Source: Chthoniobacteraceae bacterium
GTDB lineage: Bacteria; Verrucomicrobiota; Verrucomicrobiia; Chthoniobacterales; Chthoniobacteraceae
DNA length: 64,000 bases
Assembly (NCBI GenBank): GCA_947449735.1
Contig: CANFTB010000001.1
Span: forward strand, 124,001 to 188,000
Reading direction: 5' to 3'
The notes beneath the pieces are model-generated. The model made no database searches. It was not told where the DNA came from and worked only from the letters and a program-made list of their open reading frames with translations. Within the stretch, counting starts at the first letter, position 1. Each line of letters starts with the position of its first letter. The translations under genes and the position numbers were made by a program. Shown here piece after piece: positions 18,419-27,374 of the stretch.

Positions 18419-19743
18419 TAGCGGACACAACGATGCACTGCGTCACTCCTCCAATTTCAAACGACCAAATCCTTCCAGAAAACCACACAGCGATGCACAC
18501 ACAACAAGTGGTCTGCCTGGTGAATCACGCGGGAGAAACAGGCGGGGCTGAATTTGCCCTAGAGCGCCTTTTGAGATCCTTGGACCGCAACGCTTGGCAT
18601 CCGGTCGTGGTTTTTGGAGAGGAGGGCCCGGCGGTTGACCTCGTCCGGCGCCTGAGCGTTGAAACTTATGTGATCCCGTTGGGGGAGAAAATGGGGAAGG
18701 TTCGCAGAGAGTCCCTGCAAGGATTCCTGCTCTGGCAATGGAAACACGCGTTTCACGCGGTGGCCTACATTTTAAAACTCAGGACATTTTTCCGGAGGCG
18801 TGCGGTTGCCATCGTGCACACCAATTCCATGAAAGCCCATGTGCTCGGAGGATTGGCCGCAAAACTGGCCGGTCTTCCCCTGGTCTGGCACCTCAGAGAC
18901 TCCCTTCACCCCTCCAGTCTGCCGCAGTCAGCCGTCACTCTGATGCAATGGTTCGCCAGGGTGCTTCCGGACAGGTTGGTTTGCGTCTCCAAAAGCGTGG
19001 CAAAGCACGCCCTTGGCCAAAGCAGAATGCATCTTGCTCGAATCGTTTACGACGGATTAAACGCCGACTGTTTTGACCTTTCACCGCCCCTGGACGCGCC
19101 CACCGGGCCGAGTGAGTCCGGTGTTTGGACTGTTGGAATCGCCGGCAGGCTGTGTGCGTGGAAGGGGCAGCATCTGTTTTTGGAGGCGGCGGCAAAACTT
19201 GTGGCCCAAGGAGAAAAGATCCGGTTTGAAATCATCGGCGGCCCCCTTTTCGGGCAGGAGGCCTACGCCGACCGGTTGAAACACCTGGTGGAGTCCTGCG
19301 CGCTAACGGAGCACGTCACATTCACTGGTTTTGTAAACGATGTGCCCCGTCGGATCCGGCGCTGGGACATTCTGGTGCACGCAAGCACGGCGCCTGATCC
19401 GTGTCCGAACGTGGTGCTGGAGGCGATGGCGGCCGGTGTTCCTGTGGTCGGAGCGGATTCAGGAGGAGTTCCCGAGATCTTGGACGAAGGCCGCTGCGGG
19501 ATGCTTTTCGAACCGGACAATCCTGACGCTTTGAGCGACTGCATCCGAGCCCTTTTACACGATGAAACAGAGCGCCAACGCATTGCCAGGGACGCTCGGA
19601 TGCGCGCAGAGAAGCTTTTCAGAACGGAGAGGGTGGCGCGTTCCGTAGAAGGAGAATGGAGGCAACTGCTGCCGGCCGAATCGGCGGCCACGCCCTACTG
19701 GAAGTGGATTGAAGAGGGATTTCCCGATGAAATGAAAAACTGA
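18415..19743 (+). CDS. Glycosyltransferase family 4 (GT-B fold)
   Basis: This is the second glycosyltransferase of the operon, starting at a GTG that overlaps the previous stop. A later in-frame ATG at 18493 (MHTQQVVCLVNHAGETGGAE) sits right before the first Rossmann strand and could be the functional start. GT4 features include NHAGETGGAEFALERLL near the N-terminus, VGIAGRLCAWKGQHLFLEA near residue 240, and the donor-site motif PNVVLEAMAAGVPVVGADSG near 335. The next gene begins 9 bases downstream. The exact donor and acceptor sugars cannot be read from the sequence. Confidence 0.88.
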   Translation: MIADTTMHCVTPPISNDQILPENHTAMHTQQVVCLVNHAGETGGAEFALERLLRSLDRNAWHPVVVFGEEGPAVDLVRRLSVETYVIPLGEKMGKVRRESLQGFLLWQWKHAFHAVAYILKLRTFFRRRAVAIVHTNSMKAHVLGGLAAKLAGLPLVWHLRDSLHPSSLPQSAVTLMQWFARVLPDRLVCVSKSVAKHALGQSRMHLARIVYDGLNADCFDLSPPLDAPTGPSESGVWTVGIAGRLCAWKGQHLFLEAAAKLVAQGEKIRFEIIGGPLFGQEAYADRLKHLVESCALTEHVTFTGFVNDVPRRIRRWDILVHASTAPDPCPNVVLEAMAAGVPVVGADSGGVPEILDEGRCGMLFEPDNPDALSDCIRALLHDETERQRIARDARMRAEKLFRTERVARSVEGEWRQLLPAESAATPYWKWIEEGFPDEMKN

Positions 19744-19752
19744 TTCCAGACA

Positions 19753-21000
19753 ATGACAAATGCGGTGGGAAAACACCTGAAAGCAGTACAAGAGGAGGGC
19801 GGTGGCGTTGCTCATTTGATCGAGCCGATCGATAAGGCGGGAAGCGAAGGGGAATCCCCGGGAGGCTTTGAAGGCGTGCGCGTGGCGATCGTGCACGATT
19901 GGCTGGCCGAGATTGGAGGCGCGGAAAAAGTGTTGGCTGAGTTGCTGGAAATATTTCCGAACGCCGCTTTGTTCTCTCTTATAGACACTATTCCCCGCTC
20001 CGAACGCGGCTTCCTGGCAGGCAAAACGGTACAGACCACGTTTTTGCAAAAAATTCCGGGTGTTAAGAAACTATACCGGGCGCTCCTTCCTCTGATGCCG
20101 CTGGCGGTGGAGCATCTCGATGTTTCTGGCTACGAGTTGATTATCTCAAGCTCCCACGCGGTTGCAAAAGGGTTGATCACTGGTCCGGATCAACTCCACC
20201 TGTGTTACTGTCATTCGCCCGTGCGCTACGCATGGGACATGCAGGAACTGTACCTTCGCCAGACTGGATGCAGCAGGGGAATCGCCGGGATTTTTGCAAG
20301 AGCCCTGCTTCACTACATTCGAATTTGGGACAGTCGCACTCCAAACGGGGTGGATGCTTTCGCCGCGAACTCGCACTTCGTGGCCAGGAGAATTTGGAAG
20401 GTGTACCGGCGAAAGTGCCGGGTGATCTACCCGCCGGTGGATTGCAGCCATGTTCCTGCTAGCAATCAAACTAGGGAGAACTACGTCAGTCTGGGGCGGA
20501 TTGTCCCCTACAAGCGGGTGGATCTCCTTGTGGAAACCTTTCGCCAGATGCCAGACCGAACACTGCACGTCATCGGAGACGGACCGGACAGACGTCATTT
20601 AGAAAAAAACAGTCCTCCGAATGTCCGTTTCCTTGGGCGCATCTCGAAAGATCGCGTGATTGAGGAGTTGAGCAGGGCGAGGGCGCTCCTTTTTCCGGGG
20701 GAGGAGGACTTTGGGATCGTTCCCGTCGAGGCGCAGTCGGCCGGAATTCCGGTGGTGGCATATTCCAAGGGAGGAGCGTCGGAAACGGTGTTGCCCGGCA
20801 AAACAGGTGTTCTTTTTGAAAATCAGTCAGTGGACTCCTTGAGGGAGGCGATTCTGTCGCTTGAAAAGCTCAATTTTGACTCCGCCCTCCTTCGCGGGAA
20901 TGCAAACCGTTTCGCCCCGGCGGTCTTCCGCAAGTGTCTGCTCAGCTGGGCTGAAGCAGAATGGCGGCGATTCAAAGCGAGAACGGCACCACCCGTTTGA
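19753..21000 (+). CDS. Glycosyltransferase family 4, mannosyltransferase WbaZ-like
   Basis: This is the third GT4 enzyme of the cluster, 415 aa. It begins its fold at VRVAIVHDWLAEIGGAEKVLAELL (residues about 42-65). It has the subgroup motif CYCHSPVRYAWDM near residue 155 and IYPPVD near 225, which are typical of WbaZ-type mannosyltransferases. The donor-site element is GEEDFGIVPVEAQSAGIPVV. The stop TGA shares a base with the ATG of the downstream ligase gene. The subgroup assignment is an inference from motifs; GT4 membership is firm. Confidence 0.85.
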   Translation: MTNAVGKHLKAVQEEGGGVAHLIEPIDKAGSEGESPGGFEGVRVAIVHDWLAEIGGAEKVLAELLEIFPNAALFSLIDTIPRSERGFLAGKTVQTTFLQKIPGVKKLYRALLPLMPLAVEHLDVSGYELIISSSHAVAKGLITGPDQLHLCYCHSPVRYAWDMQELYLRQTGCSRGIAGIFARALLHYIRIWDSRTPNGVDAFAANSHFVARRIWKVYRRKCRVIYPPVDCSHVPASNQTRENYVSLGRIVPYKRVDLLVETFRQMPDRTLHVIGDGPDRRHLEKNSPPNVRFLGRISKDRVIEELSRARALLFPGEEDFGIVPVEAQSAGIPVVAYSKGGASETVLPGKTGVLFENQSVDSLREAILSLEKLNFDSALLRGNANRFAPAVFRKCLLSWAEAEWRRFKARTAPPV

Positions 21001-22553
21001 TGAAGAGGGGGGCACAGATGATGGACGAGACGGAGGCAAGTCACTCGCCACGCCGAGTGGGAGCAGAGGGGGCGATTGCAGTCTTGTGGACGCTGATGGC
21101 AGCTTCCCTGCCTCTGTTTTTTGGAGGCGTCACAGAGACCGGACGTTTGTGGCGGGAAACCCTTTCTTGCGCATGCCTTGCACTTTGGATCATCTCGCTC
21201 ATCTGCCAGCGAAGACTCCCTCGAACGCCGCGCTCCCTAGCGGTTGCCTGCGGCATCATCGCTGCGATCGGCTGGACCAGCGCATCTAACCCATCCTTCC
21301 AATTTCAAGGATATCAAAGCGGTTTCGTGGCATTGACAGATGGGCGTCAGTGGCTGCCGTCAGCCGTCGATTCTCCCACCGGTCTCAAGGCAATGCTGCA
21401 TTGGACCCTAGTCCTCGCACTTTTACTGATGCTGACGGACTTGTGTTCAAACAACCGCACCCGGTCCCATATTCTCACGGGAATCTTGGCCGGGGGCTTG
21501 GTTGTCCTGTCGATTGGCCTCGGGCAGAAACTAGCGGATGCACGGACGGTGCTTGGAACAGGCAGGGGAGCCAATCAACCGTTCTTCAGCACCTTCATCT
21601 ATCCCGGCGCCGCCGGTGCATATTTGAACATGATCCTCCCGGGATTCTGTGTTGCGGTGACAAAGAAGGGATGGAGCCGAGCCTTGGGGGTAGCGGGTAT
21701 CGGAGGCATCCTGATATCGTGGCTTTGGAACACCTCCAGGATCAGCACGTTCGTCGGCTGCGTCGCAGTGTGCGGGATGGGTGTCATTTTCCTGGTTGAA
21801 AACCGTCGCAGTCTGCCCGCTTTTTCGCTGAGCACCGGGATTCAAATCCTCCGGCGGCATCGGGTGGGGATTGTCGCGTCCATTCTACTTCTGATTCTCG
21901 CCTTGTCTGTGTTTCCCATCCCCCCGCAGCTTTCAAAGTGGATGGCTTACTCTCACCAACTGGTCGGCCCCAATCCTCGGTTTGCAGCAATGAAGGTGTG
22001 CGTCCAAATCGCAGGAGACTCGGGCTTTTGGGGGATGGGACCGGGAGCGTTCCCCATTGTTTTTCCATTCTACGCAACCCAATCCGAATCCATCGACACT
22101 CTCCAAGGATTTTGGAGGCATGCCCATTGCGACTACCTTGAGCTTCTCATCGAATGGGGGTGGATTGGAATCCTTCCGTGGGTCTGGACCGCCGCGTTCA
22201 TCGCCTTTAGGGCGATCCAAAAAGCCGCGTCGCAACCCCGGCGCTCTTCCGCCAGGGAGTCGATCTGCACGGTCGCGGCCCTGATCATCCTTTCCCTCCA
22301 CTCGCTGCTGGACTCGCCCCAACATAATCCGAGCGTTCTGATGGTCGCGCTTTTTTGGGCGGCATGCGCCGTGTCGGCACCGCACGAATCGGAGTCAAAA
22401 CCAGCGGAGGAGGAACCGATCAGGCGGAAGGAGGCACGCAAGCCAGAACCACTTTTCCGCAAGCCCCGGGAAGAGCCTGCAGTTCGGCTGCGGCCTGCGC
22501 TTTTTCGAGATCGAAAATGGAACGAACCACCGGTTTCAAAGAACCGTCAGTGA
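21000..22553 (+). CDS. O-antigen ligase-like polytopic membrane protein
   Basis: This is a 517-residue protein with about ten hydrophobic segments between residues 25 and 425. A long periplasmic region (about 90-150) contains polar motifs. GANQPFFSTFIYPGAAGAYLNM and GPGAFPIVFPFY, followed by HAHCDYLELLIEWG, are typical of the O-antigen ligase/polymerase (Wzy_C) superfamily. It probably joins or polymerises the glycan made by the three upstream transferases. ATG 21000 overlaps the previous stop; ATG 21018 with an upstream G-rich stretch is an alternative. The last 44 codons (from 22420) run antisense through the 3' end of the opposing reductase gene and encode a charged tail (RRKEARKPEPLF) without family character. 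Confidence 0.85.
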   Translation: MKRGAQMMDETEASHSPRRVGAEGAIAVLWTLMAASLPLFFGGVTETGRLWRETLSCACLALWIISLICQRRLPRTPRSLAVACGIIAAIGWTSASNPSFQFQGYQSGFVALTDGRQWLPSAVDSPTGLKAMLHWTLVLALLLMLTDLCSNNRTRSHILTGILAGGLVVLSIGLGQKLADARTVLGTGRGANQPFFSTFIYPGAAGAYLNMILPGFCVAVTKKGWSRALGVAGIGGILISWLWNTSRISTFVGCVAVCGMGVIFLVENRRSLPAFSLSTGIQILRRHRVGIVASILLLILALSVFPIPPQLSKWMAYSHQLVGPNPRFAAMKVCVQIAGDSGFWGMGPGAFPIVFPFYATQSESIDTLQGFWRHAHCDYLELLIEWGWIGILPWVWTAAFIAFRAIQKAASQPRRSSARESICTVAALIILSLHSLLDSPQHNPSVLMVALFWAACAVSAPHESESKPAEEEPIRRKEARKPEPLFRKPREEPAVRLRPALFRDRKWNEPPVSKNRQ

Positions 22554-23397
22554 GTCCGGAGAGCATGTCGCTGTGAATACGGGCCAGAACGCCCGAAGGT
22601 GCTTGAAGTATCATTGCGCCCCGGATGTCCGCATCGCGAACCATCAGGTCCCTCGGTTGAATCTGCACTGCACCCCGGGACCCTACCACAACAACGCAAC
22701 CTCCGGAGGCAATCAGGGGAAGATCCCGCCCGAGGTTCACGTTTGCGAGCATTTCCAAAATCACATCCACACCGGCCTTTCCCGAACATTCCAGAATCTC
22801 CTGATGGTACCCGGGTTTGTGGTGGTCAAAAACAAAGTCAGCGCCAAGCTTTTTTAAGAGCTCAATTCCCGCCTCGCTGCCTCCCGTCGCAAATACTTTT
22901 AAGCCAGCTCTTTTTGCGAGTTGGATTGCGGCTATCCCGACGCCGCCCGTCGCGCCGTGCACCAGCACCGTTTGTCCGCGGCGGGGTGACGCCCTGTGGA
23001 ACAAGGCGTAGGCCGCAGTCGTGTACGGTATCCCAAGGCAGGCTCCCTCAGCGAAAGTCACCTGCGGTGGCAGCGGGTGGATCTGAGTGGGCAGACACAG
23101 GCAAAACTCGGCATACGTTCCTGAAAGGCTTCCAGACAAATACACCCGTTGCCCCTTCCTGTAGCCGCGGACCTTTGATCCTGCGGCCTCAACCACTCCA
23201 GCTCCGTCCATCCCCGGTGTGTAGGGCAGGGTAGGGAGGCGCATATAATTGCCCGAGCGGATGTATCCGTCGACAGGGTTTAACCCCGCGGCATAAACGC
23301 GCACCAAAAGCTGCTCAGGCCCGGGCTTCAAATCAGGCACTTGCTGCAGCACCAGAACCTCCGGACCGCCAAATTTTTCGACAACAATCGCTCTCAT
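22420..23397 (-). CDS. NAD(P)H:quinone oxidoreductase (zeta-crystallin-type MDR)
   Basis: This is a medium-chain dehydrogenase/reductase without the zinc ligands of alcohol dehydrogenases. It has 325 aa, normal for the quinone-reductase branch. GroES-like domain: AAGLNPVDGYIRSGNY near residue 35 and PGMDGAGVVEA near 60. Rossmann domain: VHGATGGVGIAAIQLAKRAG near 145, and FDHHKP after the second strand, with a basic pattern compatible with NADPH. The C-terminus ACGKVVLACV matches the family ending, so this gene, not the ligase, owns the conserved part of the 134-base convergent overlap. It is likely cytosolic and reduces quinones or enals. Confidence 0.9.
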   Translation of the reverse strand: MRAIVVEKFGGPEVLVLQQVPDLKPGPEQLLVRVYAAGLNPVDGYIRSGNYMRLPTLPYTPGMDGAGVVEAAGSKVRGYRKGQRVYLSGSLSGTYAEFCLCLPTQIHPLPPQVTFAEGACLGIPYTTAAYALFHRASPRRGQTVLVHGATGGVGIAAIQLAKRAGLKVFATGGSEAGIELLKKLGADFVFDHHKPGYHQEILECSGKAGVDVILEMLANVNLGRDLPLIASGGCVVVVGSRGAVQIQPRDLMVRDADIRGAMILQAPSGVLARIHSDMLSGLTDGSLKPVVRSIFDLEKAQAAAELQALPGACGKVVLACVPPSA

Positions 23398-23457
23398 TTA
23401 TTTCAAAAGCATTGGGAAGCAGAGCGCCTCCTGTGTACTAGTGTTCTCATTATCGCC

Positions 23458-23868
23458 ATGGCAACCTCATCCCACAATCAAGAAGCTACAGCTGCCTCGG
23501 GACTCGCGCATGCAGGCGTCATCGACTACCTCGGATTTGACGCCGAAACAGGGGCCGTCTTGCTGGTGATCGCTGAAAAGCGTCCCTGGAATCACCCGGA
23601 GGAACAGCTGTTTCAACTTCAGGAAAAGCTGAACGCCTATCTTTCCTTCGTGCTGGATGGTGAAATGTCAGACGCCTACCCACAGTTTGCTGGAAAAACC
23701 GTGACGATCCGTCTGGAAACCCAGGAAAAACCTCCCGAAATGTCCTTCGGCTTTCTGGAGCACGTTTTCGATCAGTGCCGCCTTCAGGGAATCATTTTTG
23801 AAGTGGTCGTGAAAGAGGCCAGCTGCGGCTGTGGAAAACCCAGTGGAGAATGCTCAACCGGGGCCTGA
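23458..23868 (+). CDS. DUF6572-type small cytosolic protein
   Basis: This is a 136-residue protein from the ATG at 23458; an upstream in-frame codon at 23341 lies inside the divergent reductase gene. The pattern VIDYLGFDAETGAVLLVIAE, then WNHPEEQLFQLQEKLNAYL and a YPQFAGKTVTIRLE strand, matches my recollection of the DUF6572 family, whose role is unknown. The C-terminus ends in a Cys-rich patch (CGCGKPSGEC) that could bind a metal. It is divergent from the reductase with 60 bases between starts. Confidence 0.7.
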   Translation: MATSSHNQEATAASGLAHAGVIDYLGFDAETGAVLLVIAEKRPWNHPEEQLFQLQEKLNAYLSFVLDGEMSDAYPQFAGKTVTIRLETQEKPPEMSFGFLEHVFDQCRLQGIIFEVVVKEASCGCGKPSGECSTGA

Positions 23869-23925
23869 CCCGCACTCACTCCACGACTTCATCTGGTCGC
23901 ATGGAACCGTTTCGCACCGGTTCTC

Positions 23926-25332
23926 CTAGCACTGTTTGTGCAGGAAGAGGCGCTTGCTTTCGATTGTTTCAACCACCTCAGCCGGCACCATCGCCTTCCA
24001 TTTGCCGTCCCCGGCCGCGATCGAGCACAAAACGTCCTTGGGATAAATCGACAGAATCTCGCGATCGGAATTTTCCAGGCCGATGAAAGAGCCCCGTTCT
24101 TTCAGATAATCGTAAAGCTTCTGCAGGGTCGGCGGCACGGCCAGATTTTCGATGGTGCGAATCTCCCCGGTCACCTTGTCCAGCGCAGGATACACAAAGA
24201 GCTTCAGCTCGTTTTTGAGAAGCCGTCCGAAGGACTCGAGAATCCCTCCGGGAAGCGAGGCGTAAAAGCTCTCGTCAAAGAGATTGAGCAGACGGGTCAC
24301 CCCGAGAGCTATCCCGATCGGCTCATGGGTCATTCGTGAAAGGAACGCTCCCAGCCGGTAGTATTCCGAGAAATCGGAAACGAGAACAGGCAACCCGCAA
24401 GCCGCCAGAACGTCGGCCCGGTCCAGAAAATCCTGGGGATCCACCACCGTCTGGTCCGAAAGTAGGTTGCGCATCGTGATTTCCATCACCGAAATCACAG
24501 ATTTTCCGGCAACCTCCGGCGAAGCCGAAAACTTCGCCGAGGCGCGACGAAGCATATCCATGTGTACCTTGGTGACGGGGTGAAACGCGCCCCGTTCCAC
24601 CAAAATCGCCTTTTTGTAAAACGCCTCCGACGGCTGCACCACTTCGCCTTTGGGGCCAAACATGGCAGCACCCGAGAGACCAAGCTGCACGAGCTTGAGG
24701 CTCATGAGCCGGTTGTCCACCGCGGTAAACGCCTCGCCGCTGAACTCGATCATATCGATTTCAATCCGACCCACGGAAAGCTGGTCCAGAAGCGAGCGCA
24801 GCAGGTGCTCCGGATCGGCATGCAAAAAAGCCGCTCCATAAACCAGGTTCACCCCCACGATCCCGAGAGCCTCAGCTTGCGCGGCATTCTCGACATCGAG
24901 CATCCTGACATGAATCAAAATCCGGCTCTGCGGAGCGCGCGGAGCATGCTGAAACGTGATGCCCATCCATCCATGGCACTCCGATCCACCCCTGAAGGAC
25001 CTGGCCGCCACAGTGTCGGCAAATGCAAAAAAACAGGTGTTTTCACCACGCTTGGCGTCCAAGCGCTCCACGTCCAAGGCAAACTCATGGGCCAGCATCG
25101 CCTCCAGTCGGTTGCGGGAAACGTAGCGGTCTCCGTGCCCGTAGATGGCATCGGAAACCGTCATGTCATAGGCGGACATGCTCTTCGCGACGGTCCCGGC
25201 AGCTCCGCCAACCCTGAAAAACCAGCGGACGACCTCCTGACCGGCTCCGATCTCGGCGAATGTGCCGTAGAAACGAGGGTCCAAATTCACCTGGAGGGCC
25301 TTTTGACGGGTATCGAGTGCGGAGTCTGACAT
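23926..25332 (-). CDS. Conserved protein of unknown function (468 aa)
   Basis: This is a large soluble protein without signal peptide or membrane segments. Recognisable blocks are FYGTFAEIGAGQEVVRWFFRVGGAAGTVAKSMSAY-like sequence near residues 22-56 and DAIYGHGDRYV near 63. A nucleotide-binding-like Gly-rich start is seen, but no catalytic motif could be named. Similar proteins occur in PVC bacteria, Acidobacteria and Cyanobacteria under inconsistent labels (including nicotinate-nucleotide adenylyltransferase and TonB receptor), which I do not trust. The start at 25332 fits the conserved N-terminal block. It appears monocistronic, with convergent DUF6572 gene 57 bases downstream. Confidence 0.7.
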   Translation of the reverse strand: MSDSALDTRQKALQVNLDPRFYGTFAEIGAGQEVVRWFFRVGGAAGTVAKSMSAYDMTVSDAIYGHGDRYVSRNRLEAMLAHEFALDVERLDAKRGENTCFFAFADTVAARSFRGGSECHGWMGITFQHAPRAPQSRILIHVRMLDVENAAQAEALGIVGVNLVYGAAFLHADPEHLLRSLLDQLSVGRIEIDMIEFSGEAFTAVDNRLMSLKLVQLGLSGAAMFGPKGEVVQPSEAFYKKAILVERGAFHPVTKVHMDMLRRASAKFSASPEVAGKSVISVMEITMRNLLSDQTVVDPQDFLDRADVLAACGLPVLVSDFSEYYRLGAFLSRMTHEPIGIALGVTRLLNLFDESFYASLPGGILESFGRLLKNELKLFVYPALDKVTGEIRTIENLAVPPTLQKLYDYLKERGSFIGLENSDREILSIYPKDVLCSIAAGDGKWKAMVPAEVVETIESKRLFLHKQC

Positions 25333-25380
25333 GGGATGGTGTGGGCGGTTTGTGGAAAATGGGGTGAATTCGAATCCCGC

Positions 25381-25738
25381 GGCCAGCGACTAAGCCGAGG
25401 TGGGACCCAAGGGAACAGTCGCATCGGATAGACTGGCCGCCATAAAAAATCGAGACCGTAAAATGGACCGCTTCATTATTTGCCGGCGGGTCGGATCCGA
25501 CCCAAGTGGAGCCCAACGGTCGGTGAGCCTCCAGACCGCAGAACCGGGAAGGCGCTGAGGACGGTGAAGGGACCGAAGGTAGTGCGGTAGCTCGGTACCG
25601 CACCGACGTTCCTAGTGGCAATGTGAGGAAGGCCGACGGCACGTGCGTCGTCGGCAGACGGTTTCGAATCCGCCAGGGATCGCTCAAGGACATGCGCCGG
25701 ATCCCGGCCCCGGGCCGCGCGAAATGGGCCGCGCAGAT
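25381..25738. ncRNA. Candidate structured noncoding RNA or palindromic element
   Basis: This GC-rich stretch upstream of the 468-aa gene carries many inverted repeats in series: GGCCAG 25381/CTGGCC 25433 enclosing CGACT 25387/AGTCG 25417; the palindrome GGGTCGGATCCGACCC at 25488-25503; CGGTC 25517/GACCG 25534; CGGT 25562/ACCG 25572; GTGCGGTA 25582/TACCGCAC 25596; GCCGACG 25632/CGTCGGC 25649; and CGG around a TTTCGAAT loop near 25660. No credible protein is encoded. The conserved landmarks of RNase P RNA, tmRNA, SRP RNA and 6S RNA were looked for and not found. A HEARO/omega-RNA-like or other mobile structured RNA is a guess only. The strand is undetermined. Confidence 0.4.
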
Positions 25739-26088
25739 TGCCCACAAGTTATTCACAGAACCGCAAACCCAACAAAGACAACGCTAAATCAATAACGCAA
25801 TACAATGTATGTCATATGGAGTTGCGCATAGAGGGGTGATCCCGTAGGATCACAACGCCGTTTCCCCAATCCTGCCACCCCGCCACGGCGCGCTGAAATC
25901 ATCACCAAACCCTAAATCCGCCCAGGAGCGATGCCTTCGTAGCGTCGCCTTCCCGCCACAAAAATCAGCCCCCCGCTACAGCCAACCGGACTGACACCCA
26001 TACACGCCCGAGCCCGCAATGGTCACCGGGACGCATTCAGCCCCAGCTGAAAGATTCTTTCCTGCACCGAAATGCTCCCCAAAAAAGC
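25739..26088. other. Noncoding gap before the queA 3' end
   Basis: No gene could be supported. A perfect 7-base hairpin with a CGTA loop (GTGATCC 25836/GGATCAC 25847) is present. The left 100 bases are A-rich and the rest is ordinary composition. A single TTATTCACA at 25749 resembles a DnaA box but is expected by chance. Confidence 0.4.
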
Positions 26089-27069
26089 CTACAAAATCAA
26101 CATGCAGTCCCCGTAACTGTAAAACCTGTACCTCTCCCGGACCGCATCGGCGTACGCCTCCATGATAAGCTCGCGGCCAGCCAGCGCACTGACCAGCATG
26201 AGAAGCGTGCTCTTGGGCAAGTGAAAGTTTGTAAGGAGCACGTCCACGCACCCGAACTTGTAGGGAGGATAAATGAAGAGATCCGTCCTTCCCTCAGTCG
26301 CCTCCAAGGGCCACCCCATTTTTGCACAGCTCTCCAGAACCCTGGCTGTTGTAGTGCCGATGGCGACGATGCGCGAAGCCGCGTTGATTTTCGACGCCGT
26401 TTCAGGCGACAGACAGAACCTCTCCGAGTGCATGGGATGCTCCTGCAGCGTTTCGCTTTGGACGGGCTTGAAGGTGCCGGATCCCACGTGCAATGTTACA
26501 AACGCGTGCGGTATGCGCTGCAACAACTCGCTCGTAAAGTGCAGGCCCGCCGTTGGAGCTGCCACGGAGCCGTCGGCACGGGCGTAAACAGTCTGGTAAC
26601 GTTCCGCATCCTCTGCAGCCGCGCTGCGCCCCATGTACGGAGGAAGAGGAAGCTCGCCGATGCGCTGCAAATCTGGTTCGGAGTCGAACTCGAGCAACCG
26701 GTCCCCATCTTCAAAAATCCGGCGGACCACCGCCCTAGTCCCTCCGGAAACAAACTCTGCGCCGACCCGGAGCCTCTTGCCGGGGCGAACCAAGCACCGC
26801 CAGCACCTGGGCGATTCTGGCTCCAGGAGGAGCAGCTCCATGCGACCGTCGTCGCTGAAAATTCTCGCAGAAATCACACGCGTGTCATTGAACACGGTCA
26901 GGTCCCCCTCCCTGAGGAAGCTCTCAAAGTCGCCGAAGTTGCGATGCTCCCAGCGCCCCTCAGCGCGGTGAACCACTAGCATCCGAGCCTGATCTCTAAA
27001 AGTTGGCGGACGCGCCGCAATCAGATCCTCCGGTAGCGAATAGTCGAAGTCAGCAGTTTTCTGGTGCAT
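26089..27069 (-). CDS. queA: S-adenosylmethionine:tRNA ribosyltransferase-isomerase QueA
   Basis: QueA transfers and isomerises the ribosyl part of SAM onto preQ1 in tRNA to give epoxyqueuosine. The start at 27069 (MHQKTADFDYSLPEDLIA) gives the standard N-terminus; ATG 27087 adds six residues. Family motifs are ARPPTFRDQARMLVV, VFNDTRVISARI, the LPPYMGR segment near residue 145, PTAGLHFTSELL near 175, and VGSGTFKPV near 200. The C-terminal NFHLPKSTLLMLVSALAG is typical. The length of 326 aa is slightly short of the 340-355 norm but has no visible gap. It stands alone here; other queuosine genes are not in the window, and no preQ1 aptamer was recognised upstream. Confidence 0.95.
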   Translation of the reverse strand: MHQKTADFDYSLPEDLIAARPPTFRDQARMLVVHRAEGRWEHRNFGDFESFLREGDLTVFNDTRVISARIFSDDGRMELLLLEPESPRCWRCLVRPGKRLRVGAEFVSGGTRAVVRRIFEDGDRLLEFDSEPDLQRIGELPLPPYMGRSAAAEDAERYQTVYARADGSVAAPTAGLHFTSELLQRIPHAFVTLHVGSGTFKPVQSETLQEHPMHSERFCLSPETASKINAASRIVAIGTTTARVLESCAKMGWPLEATEGRTDLFIYPPYKFGCVDVLLTNFHLPKSTLLMLVSALAGRELIMEAYADAVRERYRFYSYGDCMLIL

Positions 27070-27374
27070 GAAGGAACCAAGGATCACAAATTTGCTCCAA
27101 AAACACTAGCGTTCAACAATCCGAGATATCGTTTCGCGGAGCCCATTCGGGCGAGGTCCTCTCAAATATAAGAAGAACTGTCGTAGAATACCATCCCCTC
27201 ACACGCTCCCGCAACCGAGCGTGTCCGTTGGGCACCGGAAACGGAGACCTGTCCGAGGCCCGGCATTTTTTGAACAAAGGTAAAGACCGGGGCGAGCTGC
27301 ACTGCGAACGAACACGCGGACACGGATGCGAAAAAATCGCTTAAAACATTTGCTTTCATTAATTTAATTAAAAT

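Noticed and set aside
25166..25756. 196-codon minus-strand frame across the hairpin-rich region
   Set aside because: It runs through many inverted repeats, overlaps the start of the 468-aa gene and has no protein-like pattern.
25749..25757. TTATTCACA resembling a DnaA box
   Set aside because: One match is expected by chance in 64 kb; no cluster, no AT-rich unwinding region and no dnaA or gidA neighbour.
27070..27200. Possible preQ1 riboswitch upstream of queA
   Set aside because: No match to the known preQ1 aptamer cores was seen on the minus strand.
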